A stretch of DNA of 64,000 nucleotides from Spirodela intermedia. Its lineage: Eukaryota; Streptophyta; Magnoliopsida; Alismatales; Araceae. Positions 20,820-32,439 of the stretch are shown in pieces. Where the stretch lies: NCBI GenBank assembly GCA_902729315.2, contig LR746278.1, positions 2,427,501 through 2,491,500 of the forward strand, read 5' to 3'. The notes under the pieces were generated by a model, which worked only from the letters and a program-made list of their open reading frames with translations, was not told the origin of the DNA and ran no database searches. The translations under genes were made by a program, and so were the position numbers. Numbering within the stretch: position 1 is the first letter of the stretch; each line of letters opens with the position of its first letter.

Positions 20820-21374
20820 TCACACGACATCTGAAGGTTCTGTGCCCAGACCGGGGCGGCATTTCCCCTCCTCCGGCCCCGAGGAGTAACATGGTGAGGA
20901 GCCTAGGTCCGGCAGCTGGGAAGACGAGGGGTTGGGTTCTTGGTGGCGCGGATGACCGGCGACGGTGTCTTGGGCGGCAGAGCGGCACTTCCACCTGTAC
21001 GAGGCGAGGAGCAGCGCGATGGCGAGCGCCATGGGGAGAAACCAGACGCGGAGTAGCGAGGGAGGAGGAAGGGCAAGGCATGACCGGAGCACAAAAGCTG
21101 CCGAAGCCGAACCGAGGGCGACGGGCTGCCCACACTTTTGTATCCAGGTTCCTCCTCCAGGGGGACGGAGGGAGTTTACGGAGAGAACGACCGCCGCCAT
21201 GAAGGTGAGGTAAAGAAAGGCTGAGTACACCTCGAAGAGGAGGCTTCTGACTGCCTGCGCTGGTTGGTGAAATTCCGCCATCATGAAGCACATTGCGAGA
21301 AGGCCCAAAGCGAACTGTTGTTGCCTCGACTGATTCTCTACCTCGGTGGAGAGGGAAGACGTTGCATATGGCAT
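20820..21374 (-). CDS. Family B multi-pass membrane protein (copy B2)
   Basis: A 184-residue open frame from the conserved family start (MPYATSSLSTEVENQSRQ). Hydrophobic stretches at about 20-37, 46-66, 84-101 and 104-124 predict three or four membrane passes. The C-terminal 60 residues are polar, Pro/Ser-rich and end GTEPSDVV, which the B3 copy shares. A four-residue shortening after SLRPPGGG relative to B1 and B3 leaves the frame intact. TATA-like tttatata sits about 300 bp upstream. No catalytic motif and no family that I can name. Open frame and conserved tail argue that it may be functional; the extreme copy number also fits a mobile passenger. Confidence 0.55.
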   Translation of the reverse strand: MPYATSSLSTEVENQSRQQQFALGLLAMCFMMAEFHQPAQAVRSLLFEVYSAFLYLTFMAAVVLSVNSLRPPGGGTWIQKCGQPVALGSASAAFVLRSCLALPPPSLLRVWFLPMALAIALLLASYRWKCRSAAQDTVAGHPRHQEPNPSSSQLPDLGSSPCYSSGPEEGKCRPGLGTEPSDVV

Positions 21375-21683
21375 GGTTGCAAAGAGAACTTAATCCCACG
21401 TGGCTTTTTCCCCCGTCTGGTGTTGATATAAAGTCCGCCGGAAACACCGTTGCGACCTAAGAGTTCTCATTTAACTCTCATAAGCGCCTCTCCCGTCACA
21501 CTTCAATGTGGAGAGGGGTTCATCCCCCCTCGCTCACGGCGGCGGAGTCCGGTATAAAGACGTGGGGGTGGGAGAGGGGTCTTGGGCAAATTGGCTGATG
21601 TCACACGCGTTTCCGCGGATTCCAAACTCAACGTTATTAGCGGTATCCTGGCAGAGTTGTCCTTTTTGCCAATTTCAGAAACT

Positions 21684-22301
21684 TTATATAACCCACCCTC
21701 ATGGCTCTTATTAGAGCCACATACTTGAGAGTCAATAATTGACTCTTATTCTTTTCTATAAGGACTTCACCTACAATAAAAGAGATAGGAAATATCAAAA
21801 AAGAGGAAAATAGTTGATAAAGAGAGAGAATTAAGTCAGTAAAGAGAAAAAAAAGAATCGCACCATCCATCGTACTGAAAAATAAGAAATGTATATCTTA
21901 TTTATAGAAGAAGGAAAAGATAATCACCCCTTGAAAGGAGGCATCTCGAATTATGTGTGGGCGAGTCCACACATTTCAAAGCTGATGGTTTCAACCTCTT
22001 TAATTTTCCACTCTCTTTTCTTACACAGCCCTCGAAAGAGTCAAAAGGGGTGAGGTGACAATTGTCTCTCTCTCCTTACATGTCCCCTAAATAGGTTAGA
22101 CGGGATGAGGTGACAACCATGTCATTGCCCCTTACTCTTCGCATGTCTCTTAAGTGAGTTAGACAAGATGAGGTTTCTTGGACATCTTCTAAATAGATAA
22201 GACGAGAGGAGACTCCTCACATGTCTTCCAAATAGATAAGATGGGAGGAGACTCCTCACATGACTCCCGAATGGATCAACTGTGATAGACTAACACTACC
22301 A
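21684..22301 (-). repeat. 3' LTR of copia element (left copy)
   Basis: About 0.6 kb that is homologous along its length to 25944-26467 (shared blocks: gaggcatctcga, ggtgaggtgacaatt, aggaggtttcttggacatct, gggaggagactcctcacatg). On the minus strand it starts with TGG and lies directly after the RNase H end of the pol remnant. The lower boundary is approximate. Confidence 0.7.
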
Positions 22302-25300
22302 GTAAACTCTATCTTGGCAGCCATCATCTTTGTACCTAGAGTCAACATTCATTCATGCTGTAATTTTTTCACCTTCTGCAAAGTACTTATAACATGAATC
22401 AAATTCAAATAATATTTCAACTTTTCTATTGTGACAACCTTTGTTAACATATTTGCGACATTCTACTCCATATAAATCTTCTCTAGAGATATATTTCTAG
22501 GATTTATCAATTCATAAATCTTGTGATACTACACGACAATATGTTTTGACTATACATGATAATTCTTTACCAAGTAAATAACATTATGATTGTCACAATA
22601 TAGAAAAACTTTGTCTTGTCATATCTTAAATCCGCTTAACAATACGTTCAACTACAAGACATTTTTGGCCACTTTAGTAGTTATCATATACTCCATCTTT
22701 GTCATAGACAATATGATAATAGTTTGAAATGTAGATAATTACTTCAAGAGATAACTACTTTGACTCAACTATAGTTGACTTAACTCCTAGTCTCTATAGA
22801 TTTTCGTACCAAAAATCTTTTTTGTCACACTAAGATTCTTCATGTTAAATTTTCTACTTATTAATGACTTCAATCTAATATTCTCATTTGAATTTTTCAA
22901 AGTAATGAACATAGTATTAACATAGAACATCAAAATAATCAAATAACTATTATTACAGGTCATTATATAAAATAAGAGTCAAAATCACACCTTATATAAT
23001 TAATCTTTAACACATAAGAGTTAAATTTCTTGTACCACTATCTTGATCCCTACTTCAAAATATAAATAAAACTCTTTAATTGACACAAGATGTTCTGACC
23101 CCTGTAAAATAAAACCCTCAAGTTACTAAATGTTAATAGTTTATTCTAAATTTCCATGAAGAAATGTTGTCTTCACATTCAATTGCTCAAGCTCTATGTT
23201 TTCATGTACAACAATGACTAACACCAAGTGAATTGATGTGTGCTTCACAACACATGAAAAAATCTCTATATAAACAATTTCTTACTTTTGTGTAAAGTCT
23301 TTTACAACAAACCTTACCTTGTCTTGTAATTAATCGTCATTAATCATTAGTGACTTCTTCTTGTACACTCAGTTATATCAAATAACTTGGTTCTATGTAG
23401 GAAGATCTATCAATTCTCATTTGTAATTTTTATCAAAGAATATTCACTCTTTAGACATCACCTTCAACCACTTTTTTTTTTCAAGATAACTAATTAACTG
23501 TCAAAAAATTATAAGGTTGTCATCTCTTACAAATAATGTAAGGACAACATAATCATTAAGATGAGTATGATACATTACTTCATACAATTAGGAAGACAAT
23601 ATACAATTTCTAGCTCCAACCTTACTCTATCTTTAACATAAGTATCATTAAATTCTTGAACCATATGCTATATAGAAAAAAAACTTTAACATGTGATATT
23701 CATTAAAGATTGTATTTATGTTGAAAAGAACTTTCTTTATCTTTGAATCTCAAAGTCGATATCTTTTTACATTAGCACTACAGCCCAAAAAGATACATTT
23801 CCTTGACTTTGAATTTAAATTCAATCTATCATTAATAAGAGTAGGAATATATTATAGATATTCAAACATATACAAATACAAATAGTTAATAGAATTCACA
23901 ATCTGTACCTCTTCGTCTACTTTTCTATCAAGAGTATAATTTTGTGATCTATCCACTAAATACATCGTCATACTCACAACTTTCACTCAAAACTCTTTAA
24001 GTCAACATTCAATTGTAAATATTGTGCTCTCTCATGAATCATTTGGTTCATTTATTCAGTAACACTATGTTGCATTGGAGTCTTTTTCACTGTATAATGA
24101 TGTTGAATATCATACTCATCACAAAAATTATGAAATTTAAAATTCTTAAATTTTATATTATTGTCAATCTACAAGACTTTGATCTTACTCCTTGTCTGAT
24201 TCTCCACCTTCACATATCAAGTCTTGAACTTTGTAAATACTTTTAACTTATGCTTCAAAAAAAGACTCAAACTTTTCTAGAGAAATCATCAACAAAAGTC
24301 AAAAAATAACGAGTATCACCCATCGACATCACATCAATCAGACCACACATATATGAATGAATATAATCCAGCACACCACTTGTCTTATGTTTTGCTGTCT
24401 TGAATGTCACCCTATGCTATTTTCTTATGATACAATACTTGTAAAAATCTAATTTACACATTTTCACACTAAGTAGTAATCCTTGTGCATGTAGTTTTTG
24501 TATACTTGTCTCACTCATATGGCTCAATTGTCAGTGCCATAAAAGAGTGTCATCAATCATACAATTATCCGATATTACAACACAAGCTCTACCTACAATA
24601 ATACTTCCATCATGAAATAAAATTTATTTGTTGACATTTTCTCTTTATCACGATGAACGATTCCTTGATAATTTTGAAGATCTCATGTTTACCTTTGAAG
24701 TAACATTTATTTACCTCCAAAACTTCAAGTGAAATTAAATTCTAGTATAATGTTTGAATGTGACGAACATTTGTAAGCTTTCTAACCATCTTGTCAAATG
24801 TCTCAACTTTTACCGAATCAATATTAATAATTTTGCAAGCTACATTATTTCTCATAAAAATAACTCCCATTGTACTCTTGTATAAGTCAAATTAGTCAGC
24901 ATTATGACACATAATAAGAACAATCACTATTAAGAATTTGTATTTGATAACTCTTTAAGTGCAACAAGGCTAAAATAGACTACATCTTCTATGTCTTTAA
25001 CCTTCACAACATTAGTTGAACTAAGTTCACCTCCTACTACCTTATCATTTTAGTTCTTTAAATAATCTCTTCACAATTGTCTCTTTTCATAACATTTGTA
25101 ATAAGTTTGGTTTTTCAATGAATTCATCAGTGATTTCGATCAACTCTTCTTGTCTCTTAATGATCCCTTCTCCTTCTACCTTTCACATTCTCTTCCACCC
25201 ATCACATATAAACTTTTACCACGAGCTTCACCAACATTCTTCTTCTAATAATAATACTTCGTCAATGAATCAATAATATCTTTAAGAATAGATGTTGTGT

Positions 25301-25943
25301 TGTCAATAAGGTCGTAACAAAATGTTCATATAAATGAGGAAGATAAATAAATAAAAATAATAACTTTATTCTCATTAGAAAAATTTGATTCTAAATATGA
25401 GATCAAATTATTTACTTTTGTTATGCATGACCCAAATAAGTTTCTCTTCAATGTCAATTTGCTCATCATTGACTTTGATGCACATCGCTTCTCTAACTTT
25501 TTGAATTTCTTTAGGTTATTTTAATCCATAACTTGTTGAAGAGCCTAATCAAATAGACATGATTGAATAAAACTTTCACCCTTCTTCTCTATTATCTTCT
25601 AGTCATCAACATCAATCTTGTCTAGCTTTAGTCTATCTAGAGTCTTATACAAATTTATTTGCAATAACATATTTTACACATGATATTTATAGAGATTGAA
25701 GTTAGATCACGTAACTTCTAGATGTTAGTGTATATCTTAGAAGCCATAATAAGTCTAAAAATAATTAAACCTAGTTATTATACTAATTATAAGAATAAAT
25801 ATATAAGTACATCATCACAATAATAATAAAAAAATAAAATTTAGATATTAATGAGAGCAAATATAAGAGAAATCACAGAACTATTATAAATCCTAATGAG
25901 AACAAAACTTCCATCGAACACCTTTAATCTACAGATCAATGAC

Positions 25944-26467
25944 TGTGAGATAACCCACACACTAGAGAGTCAGTAATAAACTCTCATATCTTTTTATAAA
26001 GACTTCACTTGTAATAGAAGAGAGATTAAAATAGAATCAATAGAGAGAGAAAGAGAATTTCATCATTCATCATACTCAAAAAGAAAAAATATATACCTAT
26101 TCATAGAAAAAGAGAAAATGTAACACCCTCTAAAAAGAGGCATCTCGACTTACATGCATGTGAGCCCACATATCTTGGAGGCAATGATTTCAACCTCTTT
26201 TGTTTCTCACCTCCTCTCTCCTTATACGACAACCTCTGAACAGGTCAAAAAGGGCGAGGTGACAATCGTCTCTCTCTCCTTGCACAACCTCAAATAGGTC
26301 AAATAGGATGCAGTGACAATTGTGTCACTGCCCCCCACTCTTTGCACATCTCTGAACAAGTTAGACAAGAGGAGGTTTCTTGGACATCTCTCAAATGGGT
26401 AAAATGGGAGGAGAATCCTCACACATCTCCCAAAAAAGTCAATTGTGATGGGTTGACACCCCCAACA
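25944..26467 (-). repeat. 5' LTR of copia element (right copy)
   Basis: Homologous to 21684-22301. On the minus strand it begins TGTTGGGGGTG, the TGTTGG start common in plant copia LTRs, at 26467. No convincing tRNA primer site was visible beyond its other end. The two LTRs differ at many positions, so the insertion is old. Confidence 0.7.
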
Positions 26468-26745
26468 TATCTAGGCTTCGCCAAGGCAGCTCCTCCTATA
26501 GGGGGGGTTGAGCGAGAGAGTAGAGAGGATGACTATCATTGTGAAGGTTAGGTAAAGGCAAGTAAAAGCTCGAAGGAGAGGAGGCTTTTGGTCCTGCACT
26601 GATTACCTGAGTGTTTGTCATTGTGAAGGAAATCACAAGAACACCTAAAGAGCGAATTGATGCCGCATTGACTGATTCCCCAACTCAGTGGGGAGGGAAC
26701 AAGTTTTTTCGTTCCAGATTGGATTGTTTTCATTAGATTTTACAA
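26468..26745 (-). pseudogene. Family B 5'-half fragment cut by copia LTR
   Basis: The minus strand matches B from the start region (actgattccccaactcagtg, homologous to the ENQSRQ codons) to the SLRPP/GGAAP block (ggcagctcctcctatagggg). The match ends exactly at the copia LTR edge. Several frame breaks. The missing 3' half is not found at the other end of the copia element, so the locus was rearranged further. Confidence 0.55.
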
Positions 26746-26895
26746 AAACTTCTGCTGAGCTAGAAATCTAACAGATAAAATAAATTATAGTAAATTTTCC
26801 AGAAATATTGAAGGGCAGTAGGTGGAGGCATAACCAATGCAAATGTCAACATAGTACTAAGAGAGGGTTGAGTTGGTGTGGATGGAATATATAGA

Positions 26896-27400
26896 GCACA
26901 ATAAGCTGGCAAAGGTGGGTGCAACACACGAGCTAAAGCATCAAAAAATGCAACATGAAAGTTGTTGATGCACTCAATTTTTAATTTATATTTGAACTCT
27001 TAAAATATAATTATGAAGTTGAGGTCATAGGGATGGTTATCAATCTTAACTTATAATTATGTGTCAAAGTTGAATCTATAGGGATGATTTGAGCATAATA
27101 CAAATCTCTTCTTTTATAAAAATATTAAAAACAATTCATTTTTTTCTAGAGAAATACAAATTATATCTATATATAAATAGAGATAATAAGCTAGCATAAG
27201 TGGGTGTGATGTGCAAGACCTAAGCACGAAGTTTGTTCATGCACTCAATTTTTAATTTATATTTGAACTCTTAATATATAATTATGAAATATTAGGTAAA
27301 TCTAAGTTGAATTCAAAGTGATGATTTGATTTAATACAAATTCATTTTTTATAAATGTTTTTAAGGTATTTTTTTTTCATCTAAAGAAATAAAAATTAAA
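26896..27400. repeat. Tandem duplication, two copies of ~285 bp
   Basis: The block around gcactcaatttttaatttat (26973 and 27240) with flanking aataagctggc/aataagctagc recurs at an offset of about 267-288 bp. AT-rich, non-coding; the origin is unclear. Confidence 0.6.
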
Positions 27401-27404
27401 TAAA

Positions 27405-27805
27405 AATAGAAACTAGGGTTTAACATAAATCCCACAACTTAATAATGATGCTCCTGTGAAAGAGATAGAGAAAGAGAGGGAAAATACTCCTTTGTGCTAG
27501 AGAGAGGAAAAGAGATAATAAAGAGAGAGGGGAGAGAAGAGATAAGGGCAATATGAGAGAGAGGAGAAAGGGGGCACATGAGCGAGAGAATGGTGTGATC
27601 GGAGAGACGGCCATGCAAGGTAGTTTTTGTTTGCAAAGAACAAATAACAAATCAACAAGTCAGAGTTCTTGTTTGCATGGAGGGAGGTTTTGTCAGTATA
27701 AGAGATTACCGGCGAAAATGGGAGGATTAAATCAACAAAAAATATGAAAACTAATTAAAAGGGAAAGATGAGGAAGAACAAAAGATGAGAAAGAATGCTG
27801 AAAAA
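27405..27805. other. Purine-rich intergenic stretch
   Basis: GA-rich sequence (gagagag runs at 27460-27600). No gene recognised. Confidence 0.4.
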
Positions 27806-28225
27806 ATAAAGGAAAATTAATGCAGGACGGGGGCCTAATCCTGACTCAGTCGGGCCACTAGAGGACTCAAGCTCACCTCAAACAATTTTGGGCCCAGAAG
27901 GCCCTTGGAGATCTTGACACCAACGTATCTGGCCGGAAGTGAAAGATTTTCTTTATTATTAGCATATTCTAAAGACGAGAGAGTAACACACATGAAACAA
28001 GACGCGTGGAATACAAGGTGGCTTATAGAATATGAAAAGATGTACGGAACACGAAGAGACATGCAGAATACAAAAGGACACCCTCTTAAACTTTCCATTG
28101 TTTCACTTAATTAGCTTTGTTTTGTAAGGCCTTTAAAAAGGACATGTCTCGTCTCCGTGGAGGACAGTTTTTTGAGTGTCAATTTCTTATTAGTTTTCGC
28201 GGCAGCTTCACGGTCTATTGCTGGT

Positions 28226-28289
28226 TGTGAGGCCCCGTCACCCTGGTAGGGTTGGTCGTGAGGACCCCGTCACCCTGGTAGGGTTGGTC
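28226..28289. repeat. 32-bp unit repeated twice
   Basis: ccccgtcaccctggtagggt plus flanking ggttggtc occurs twice in tandem at an offset of 32 bp within the presumed LTR/leader of the gypsy element. Confidence 0.85.
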
Positions 28290-29069
28290 ATGAGGACCTT
28301 GAGCTCGTGGTTAGAGTGTTCTCCCATCTCCATTTCCTTCTATTGTCGCTGTTTGCCACCCTCTGTGTCGGCCCACCTTCCCTCTGCCACCACCGTGGTC
28401 ACACTCCATCATCACCGTCAGCCTTCGGCCAGCCACTATTGCCACCGTCTCACCCGGTCGCCCCCATCGACACCGCCCTCCTCTACCATTGTCACCGCCC
28501 CACCACTCCTTGCTCCTACGGCTCCACCTGTGCCACCACCGACGACTCTCCTTCTGACGTCCACAACCCTCATCTCTACTCTCCTCTCCTAACGCCCGAC
28601 GCTTTGACTTCCCGTCACTCTGATTCACCTGCCGCCCCTCCATGACGCGCCGACAGACAGAGTCTGTCGCTGGTCCAGCACGATCTTGTTTGGTCAACGA
28701 TCGATCCTCAGTAAACCAGGTCTCTCTACTGACTTCTCTCCTTCACTATCTTGTTTTCTTACGCCTAGTTTTCCCTACTCTTTTATACATCTTTATTGTC
28801 ATCGTCGCCATGAGTGATTGTGTAGCATAGCCACTACTACTCCTTACATTGGGTTGTCCCTCCCCCTTGATAAGTTATATCTGCTTTGTTAACTATGAGC
28901 ACCCTACGATTGGTGGTTTGCCTAAATCACCTGATCCTAGCCCCATTTCCCTGACTGCGGATGATTTTCGAGCCAGACTTGATTTTATCCGTCTATTCTT
29001 TATAGTATATGTGTTTTCTACATCATTTATTTGATCTCTACTACGCCCGCATAATCATCCCCATCATTT

Positions 29070-29081
29070 TGGTATCTGAGC
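29070..29081 (+). other. Primer-binding-like site of gypsy element
   Basis: tggtatctgagc differs at one position from the sequence complementary to the initiator-Met tRNA 3' end that is used by many plant LTR elements. It lies about 140 bp before the gag start codon, where such a site is expected. Confidence 0.6.
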
Positions 29082-30559
29082 ATTCATTAAGTCGTAGAGT
29101 CCCATTCTCTGTATTTGTCTCCCTAGACCACTAATGCCCCATCAACATCTACCAACTAGACATACATACTTCCCTACATATCATCTGTCTACGCGAGCAT
29201 AGCTAGGAGCGGAGGATTATCCCATGTCTGATATGGCAAATGGTGAACCCCCCTGGGCTACGAAACTGCTCACTAGACTAGATAGTGTGGACCGTAGATT
29301 GATCGGGTTAGAGGCCAAGAGAGACTCTGACCCATCTCTTAAGCAACGACCCTCTTATCTCATTGAGCGGCCTCGAGCTCAATGCTTTTCCCAACATGAT
29401 GATCCTTTCCATCGTAATGACCCCCCATTTGTTGACACTTCTAACAAACATCTTTGGGTTGACGTCCCCACATTTGAAGGTTCTCAGAACCTTAAAAACT
29501 ATCTAGATTAGGGGGCAGTGATTGATTGCTTTGTTGGGTGGTACCAGATATCTGAGTCTAGAAATATTAGATTTCTCATGGTGCGAGATGTCTGAGTCTA
29601 GAAAGATTAGATTGGTCAACCTTAAACTTGCCGGACCTGTTAAGACCTTTTGACCGAAATCGATTGCCTATTAGAGCGTCGAGGCTTAGACCCTATCAAG
29701 ACTTGGCTTCATGAGAAATATATTCCAACAAATTATCGGTTCCAATTAGTAGATAAGTGGCAACGCATAGTACAAGGTACTTGATCAGCTTCCGAATATG
29801 TGGCCCAATTTGATGATCGTATGTTTAGATGTGGGCTGAATGAAGACCTTATTTTTACTCTTTCCCGCTTTCGCATTGGATTACGTGAGGATTTAGGAAA
29901 AGAACTTTTTGTTAGGGATGTCCATATCTTGGAGGAGGCCTATAGGTTTTCCACGACCCTACGTCCCACGATCCACTCCCTTGATACAGCCTAGTCGACC
30001 CCTAGCCCATACCATAGAATCACCTAGACCTGGTCATAGTATGGTGCAAGCCCCTACCTCCAGGCGTCACCCTACAGGCCCTACGAATATGGGAGTGCCC
30101 AACAAAGGCAAGTGACCTATCGATAAGTCACATATGAGTACCCCTTGAACGAGTTGTTATAATTGTCGAGGATTTGGCCATATGACAGCTTAATGTCCCA
30201 CATGTGGTCTTTACATTGATGAACTCAACCATCCCCTTCCTCCTTTTGGCAATCTGTTAGCTAAGACCCTTGACATGGAGGAGGAAGCCTATATTCCTAA
30301 CCTTGAGTTAGCCCTTGCATTTTCCGAAGAATTGAGCCTCAGTATCATGAGATGTATCTTGGCACAACCAGCTAGAGAGGAGAACCCTACTTGGACAGCT
30401 ATCTTCCAAACTTTTGTTAAGTGTGGGCTGGCCACAAGGAGATAAAACACCATTTAAAGATAAGGTCAACACGTGTGAAGAGTTCACACAGACATATGTT
30501 TATTTATTTTATTTCTGGGAACCCAATGGACAAAAGCTATACCTTTTTTTTAGGTCGAA

Positions 30560-30808
30560 AGGACACATGATGATCTTCAGGCGTCCCCTTCTTTCCGCCG
30601 GCGCCGCCTCGTACGATCCCACGCACCAAAAGAACAGCGTCAGGATCGCATAGGCAGATACAACAAAGGACGCCCTCCATGGATCGCTCCCGGCTCGGTA
30701 GGTTGCCAGGACCGATGTGACGGTAAGGAATCCTAGACGGGCCTTGTTCAACGAAAACCGGACCCAGGTGTTGTCGAGGGGACTCCGGAGAGTCGTGGAG
30801 GGAGCCAT
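30560..30808 (-). pseudogene. Family A copy, 3'-truncated
   Basis: From the start at 30808 the frame follows family A well (DNTWVRFSLNKARLGFLTVT, SDPWRASFVVSAYAILTLFF, RGRLKII). Homology stops at about 30565 and the frame continues for some 18 foreign residues to a stop at 30509. The third and fourth membrane segments are lost. The breakpoint falls at one of two 22-bp direct repeats that bracket this A/B unit. Confidence 0.65.
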
Positions 30809-31423
30809 CGCCGCGTGAGGCGGACGAGGCTGCGGCGGCAGTGGCCCACTCGGTTACGTGGCACTGGGGGTGGGGGAGGGATTTCGCTGGACTGCCATAG
30901 GGTTTTCACAGAGGACGGTTGGAACGGAAGGATCGGACACGATCGAGCCTTCTGGGGCTAGCAGGTCCCAACCCCGAGGATCATTTCTGGGAACCCAATG
31001 GACCAAGAGAAAAATTAATTTATTGATTTATAAGTCAATTGGCATGAGAAAAACTAGAATGAAGAAACCGTTTTTTTAAAAAAAATCTGTGGTGCGAGGT
31101 AAGGTGCGTTGGATTCGGGTTTTTTTTTCAAAAAATTATGCTAAAGTCAAAGCAGGGGCGTTAGGACTAGCTAGCTCCATACGTGAAAATTCTATGGTAC
31201 GGCCCTTGTTCTCTAAAAGATTTGGTTAGAGAGGCTATACTTTTTTTACTTGTCTTTGAAATGCCTGTACTAATTACTTAATTTAGTCCGGACGATCGTG
31301 TCGCGGCAGAAGTCACTGAAGAATGAAGAAAATGGGGCCTTGAATCTACCGCGTGCACAGTAATCTCACAAAGAGAGAAATTACAATTATTGCTCGTCGA
31401 ATAGAAGGGACTGCATGAGGGAA

Positions 31424-31933
31424 TCACACGACATCTGAAGGCTCTGTCCCTAGGTCCGGCAGCGGGAAAGGCGCTGGGTTGGGTTCTTGGTGGCACCGGT
31501 GACGGGGGGGATTTTGGACGGCGGAGCGAACCTTCCACCTCTTCCACACGAGGAAGAGGAGGAGCGCGACAGCGACCGCCATGGGGAGAAACCAGATGCG
31601 GAGTAGCAAGGGAAGAGGAAGGTCAAGGCAAGACCTGAGGACAAAAGCCGCCGAAGCCGAAACGAGGGCGGCGGGTTGCCCACACTTTTGTATCAAGGCC
31701 GTCACCGGAGCAGCTCCTCCTCCAGAGGGGCGGAGGGAGAGAACGGAGAGGACCACCGCCGCCGAGAAGGTGAGGTAAACAAAGGCTGAGTACAGCTCGA
31801 AGAGGAGGCTGCTTTTGGCCCCATGCACTGGTTCCGTCATTGTGAAGCAGATTGCAAGCAGCGCTAACGAGAACTGTTGTTGCCTGGACTGATTCTCCGC
31901 CGGGGTGGAGAGGAAGGGCGTTGCAGATGACAT
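31424..31933 (-). CDS. Family B multi-pass membrane protein (copy B3)
   Basis: A 169-residue open frame from the conserved family start (MSSATPFLSTPAENQSRQ). Hydrophobic segments near 20-34, 43-68, 83-101 and 105-126; polar C-tail ending GTEPSDVV like B2. A 15-residue stretch present in the B1 and B2 tails is missing. The upstream sequence has a weak TATA-like ttataaac about 65 bp before the start, then a 173-bp tandem repeat. It lies on the same strand as the truncated A copy at 30560-30808. Function unknown; the intact frame could mean a functional gene or recent arrival. Confidence 0.5.
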   Translation of the reverse strand: MSSATPFLSTPAENQSRQQQFSLALLAICFTMTEPVHGAKSSLLFELYSAFVYLTFSAAVVLSVLSLRPSGGGAAPVTALIQKCGQPAALVSASAAFVLRSCLDLPLPLLLRIWFLPMAVAVALLLFLVWKRWKVRSAVQNPPRHRCHQEPNPAPFPLPDLGTEPSDVV

Positions 31934-31999
31934 GGTTGCAAGGGGGGGCCTTTAATCCCACATCGACTAGTTTCACAGCTCTCAAAATCATTATAAACA

Positions 32000-32345
32000 G
32001 AAAGCGCGATGCCGAAGCTGAGCTGTCTTTTAGGAGAATTGCGGACTGAACCTGAGAGCGACGGGTCTGACTCCCGGCGGACTGAACTTGAGAGCGAACG
32101 GGTCTGACTCCCGGGAGAGTTTGAGAGCGGCTCCTCCCGACTCTCCCAGGGGAAAGATGGGGGTCTCCCGGAGAAAGCGCGATGCCGAAGCTGAGCTGTC
32201 TTTTAGGAGAATTGCGGACTGAACCTGAGAGCGACGGGTCTGACTCCCGGCGGACTGAACCTGAGAGCGAACGGGTCTGACTCCCGGGAGAGTTTGAGAG
32301 CGGCTCCTCCCGACTCTCCCAGGGGAGAGATGGGGATCTTGCGAT
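32000..32345. repeat. Tandem duplication of 173-bp unit upstream of B3
   Basis: aaagcgcgatgccgaagctg begins at 32001 and again at 32174, and the following sequence is nearly identical for about 160 bp. Each unit contains two sub-repeats of gagagcgacgggtctgactc type. GC-rich and non-coding, lying 70 bp upstream of the B3 start. The near identity shows the duplication is recent. Confidence 0.85.
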
Positions 32346-32439
32346 ATGGTTCGCGACTCCCCCGGGAGAGGGAGAAAGGGATCCCGCGATATGGTTCACC
32401 CGCGGATCGTGATACCAGACAAAAGCTATACCTTTTTTT

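Larger units (their letters stand above)
21684..26467 (-). mobile_element. Degenerate Ty1/copia retrotransposon with both LTRs
   Basis: Between two similar LTRs the minus strand carries, in the order expected for copia, a gag remnant (about 25.75-25.1 kb, including DVDDWKIIEKK and a decayed zinc knuckle), an integrase remnant (about 24.4-24.2 kb: GVLDYIHSYMCGLIDVMSMG then RYFLTFVDDFSRK), and the end of reverse transcriptase/RNase H (about 22.65-22.35 kb: CDNHNVIYLVKN, SLEKIYME, NMLTKVVTIEKL). Integrase before RT/RNase H is diagnostic of copia. Many stops and very AT-rich sequence show long inactivity. The upper LTR edge abuts a B pseudogene. Confidence 0.85.
27811..30450 (+). mobile_element. 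Ty3/gypsy retrotransposon 5' part: LTR/leader and gag, truncated before protease
   Basis: A primer-binding-like site lies at 29070-29081. From 29224 a gag frame reads MSDMANGEPPWATKLLTRLD, then DVPTFEGSQNLKNYLD, is broken by stops, and resumes with EYVAQFDDRMFRCGLNEDLI and FRIGLREDLGKEL, the retrotrans_gag core. A zinc knuckle CYNCRGFGHMTA-stop-C follows at about 30150, with a stop in place of one residue. The linker before protease (LSLSIMRCILAQP, TAIFQTFVKCG) is present, but protease, RT and integrase are absent. The LTR start is uncertain (about 27.8 kb). The homology ends at about 30.45 kb, just before an A/B unit. Confidence 0.75.

Noticed and set aside
18760-21202. Plus-strand frames of 150-190 codons over B copies (18760-19326, 20747-21202; also 6070-6537)
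   Set aside because: Antisense shadows of GC-rich B coding sequence; they are not conserved as proteins between copies.
28218-28697. 120-130 codon frames in the gypsy leader
   Set aside because: Pro/Ser/Thr low complexity on one strand and its shadow on the other, within the presumed LTR/leader; no gag motif.
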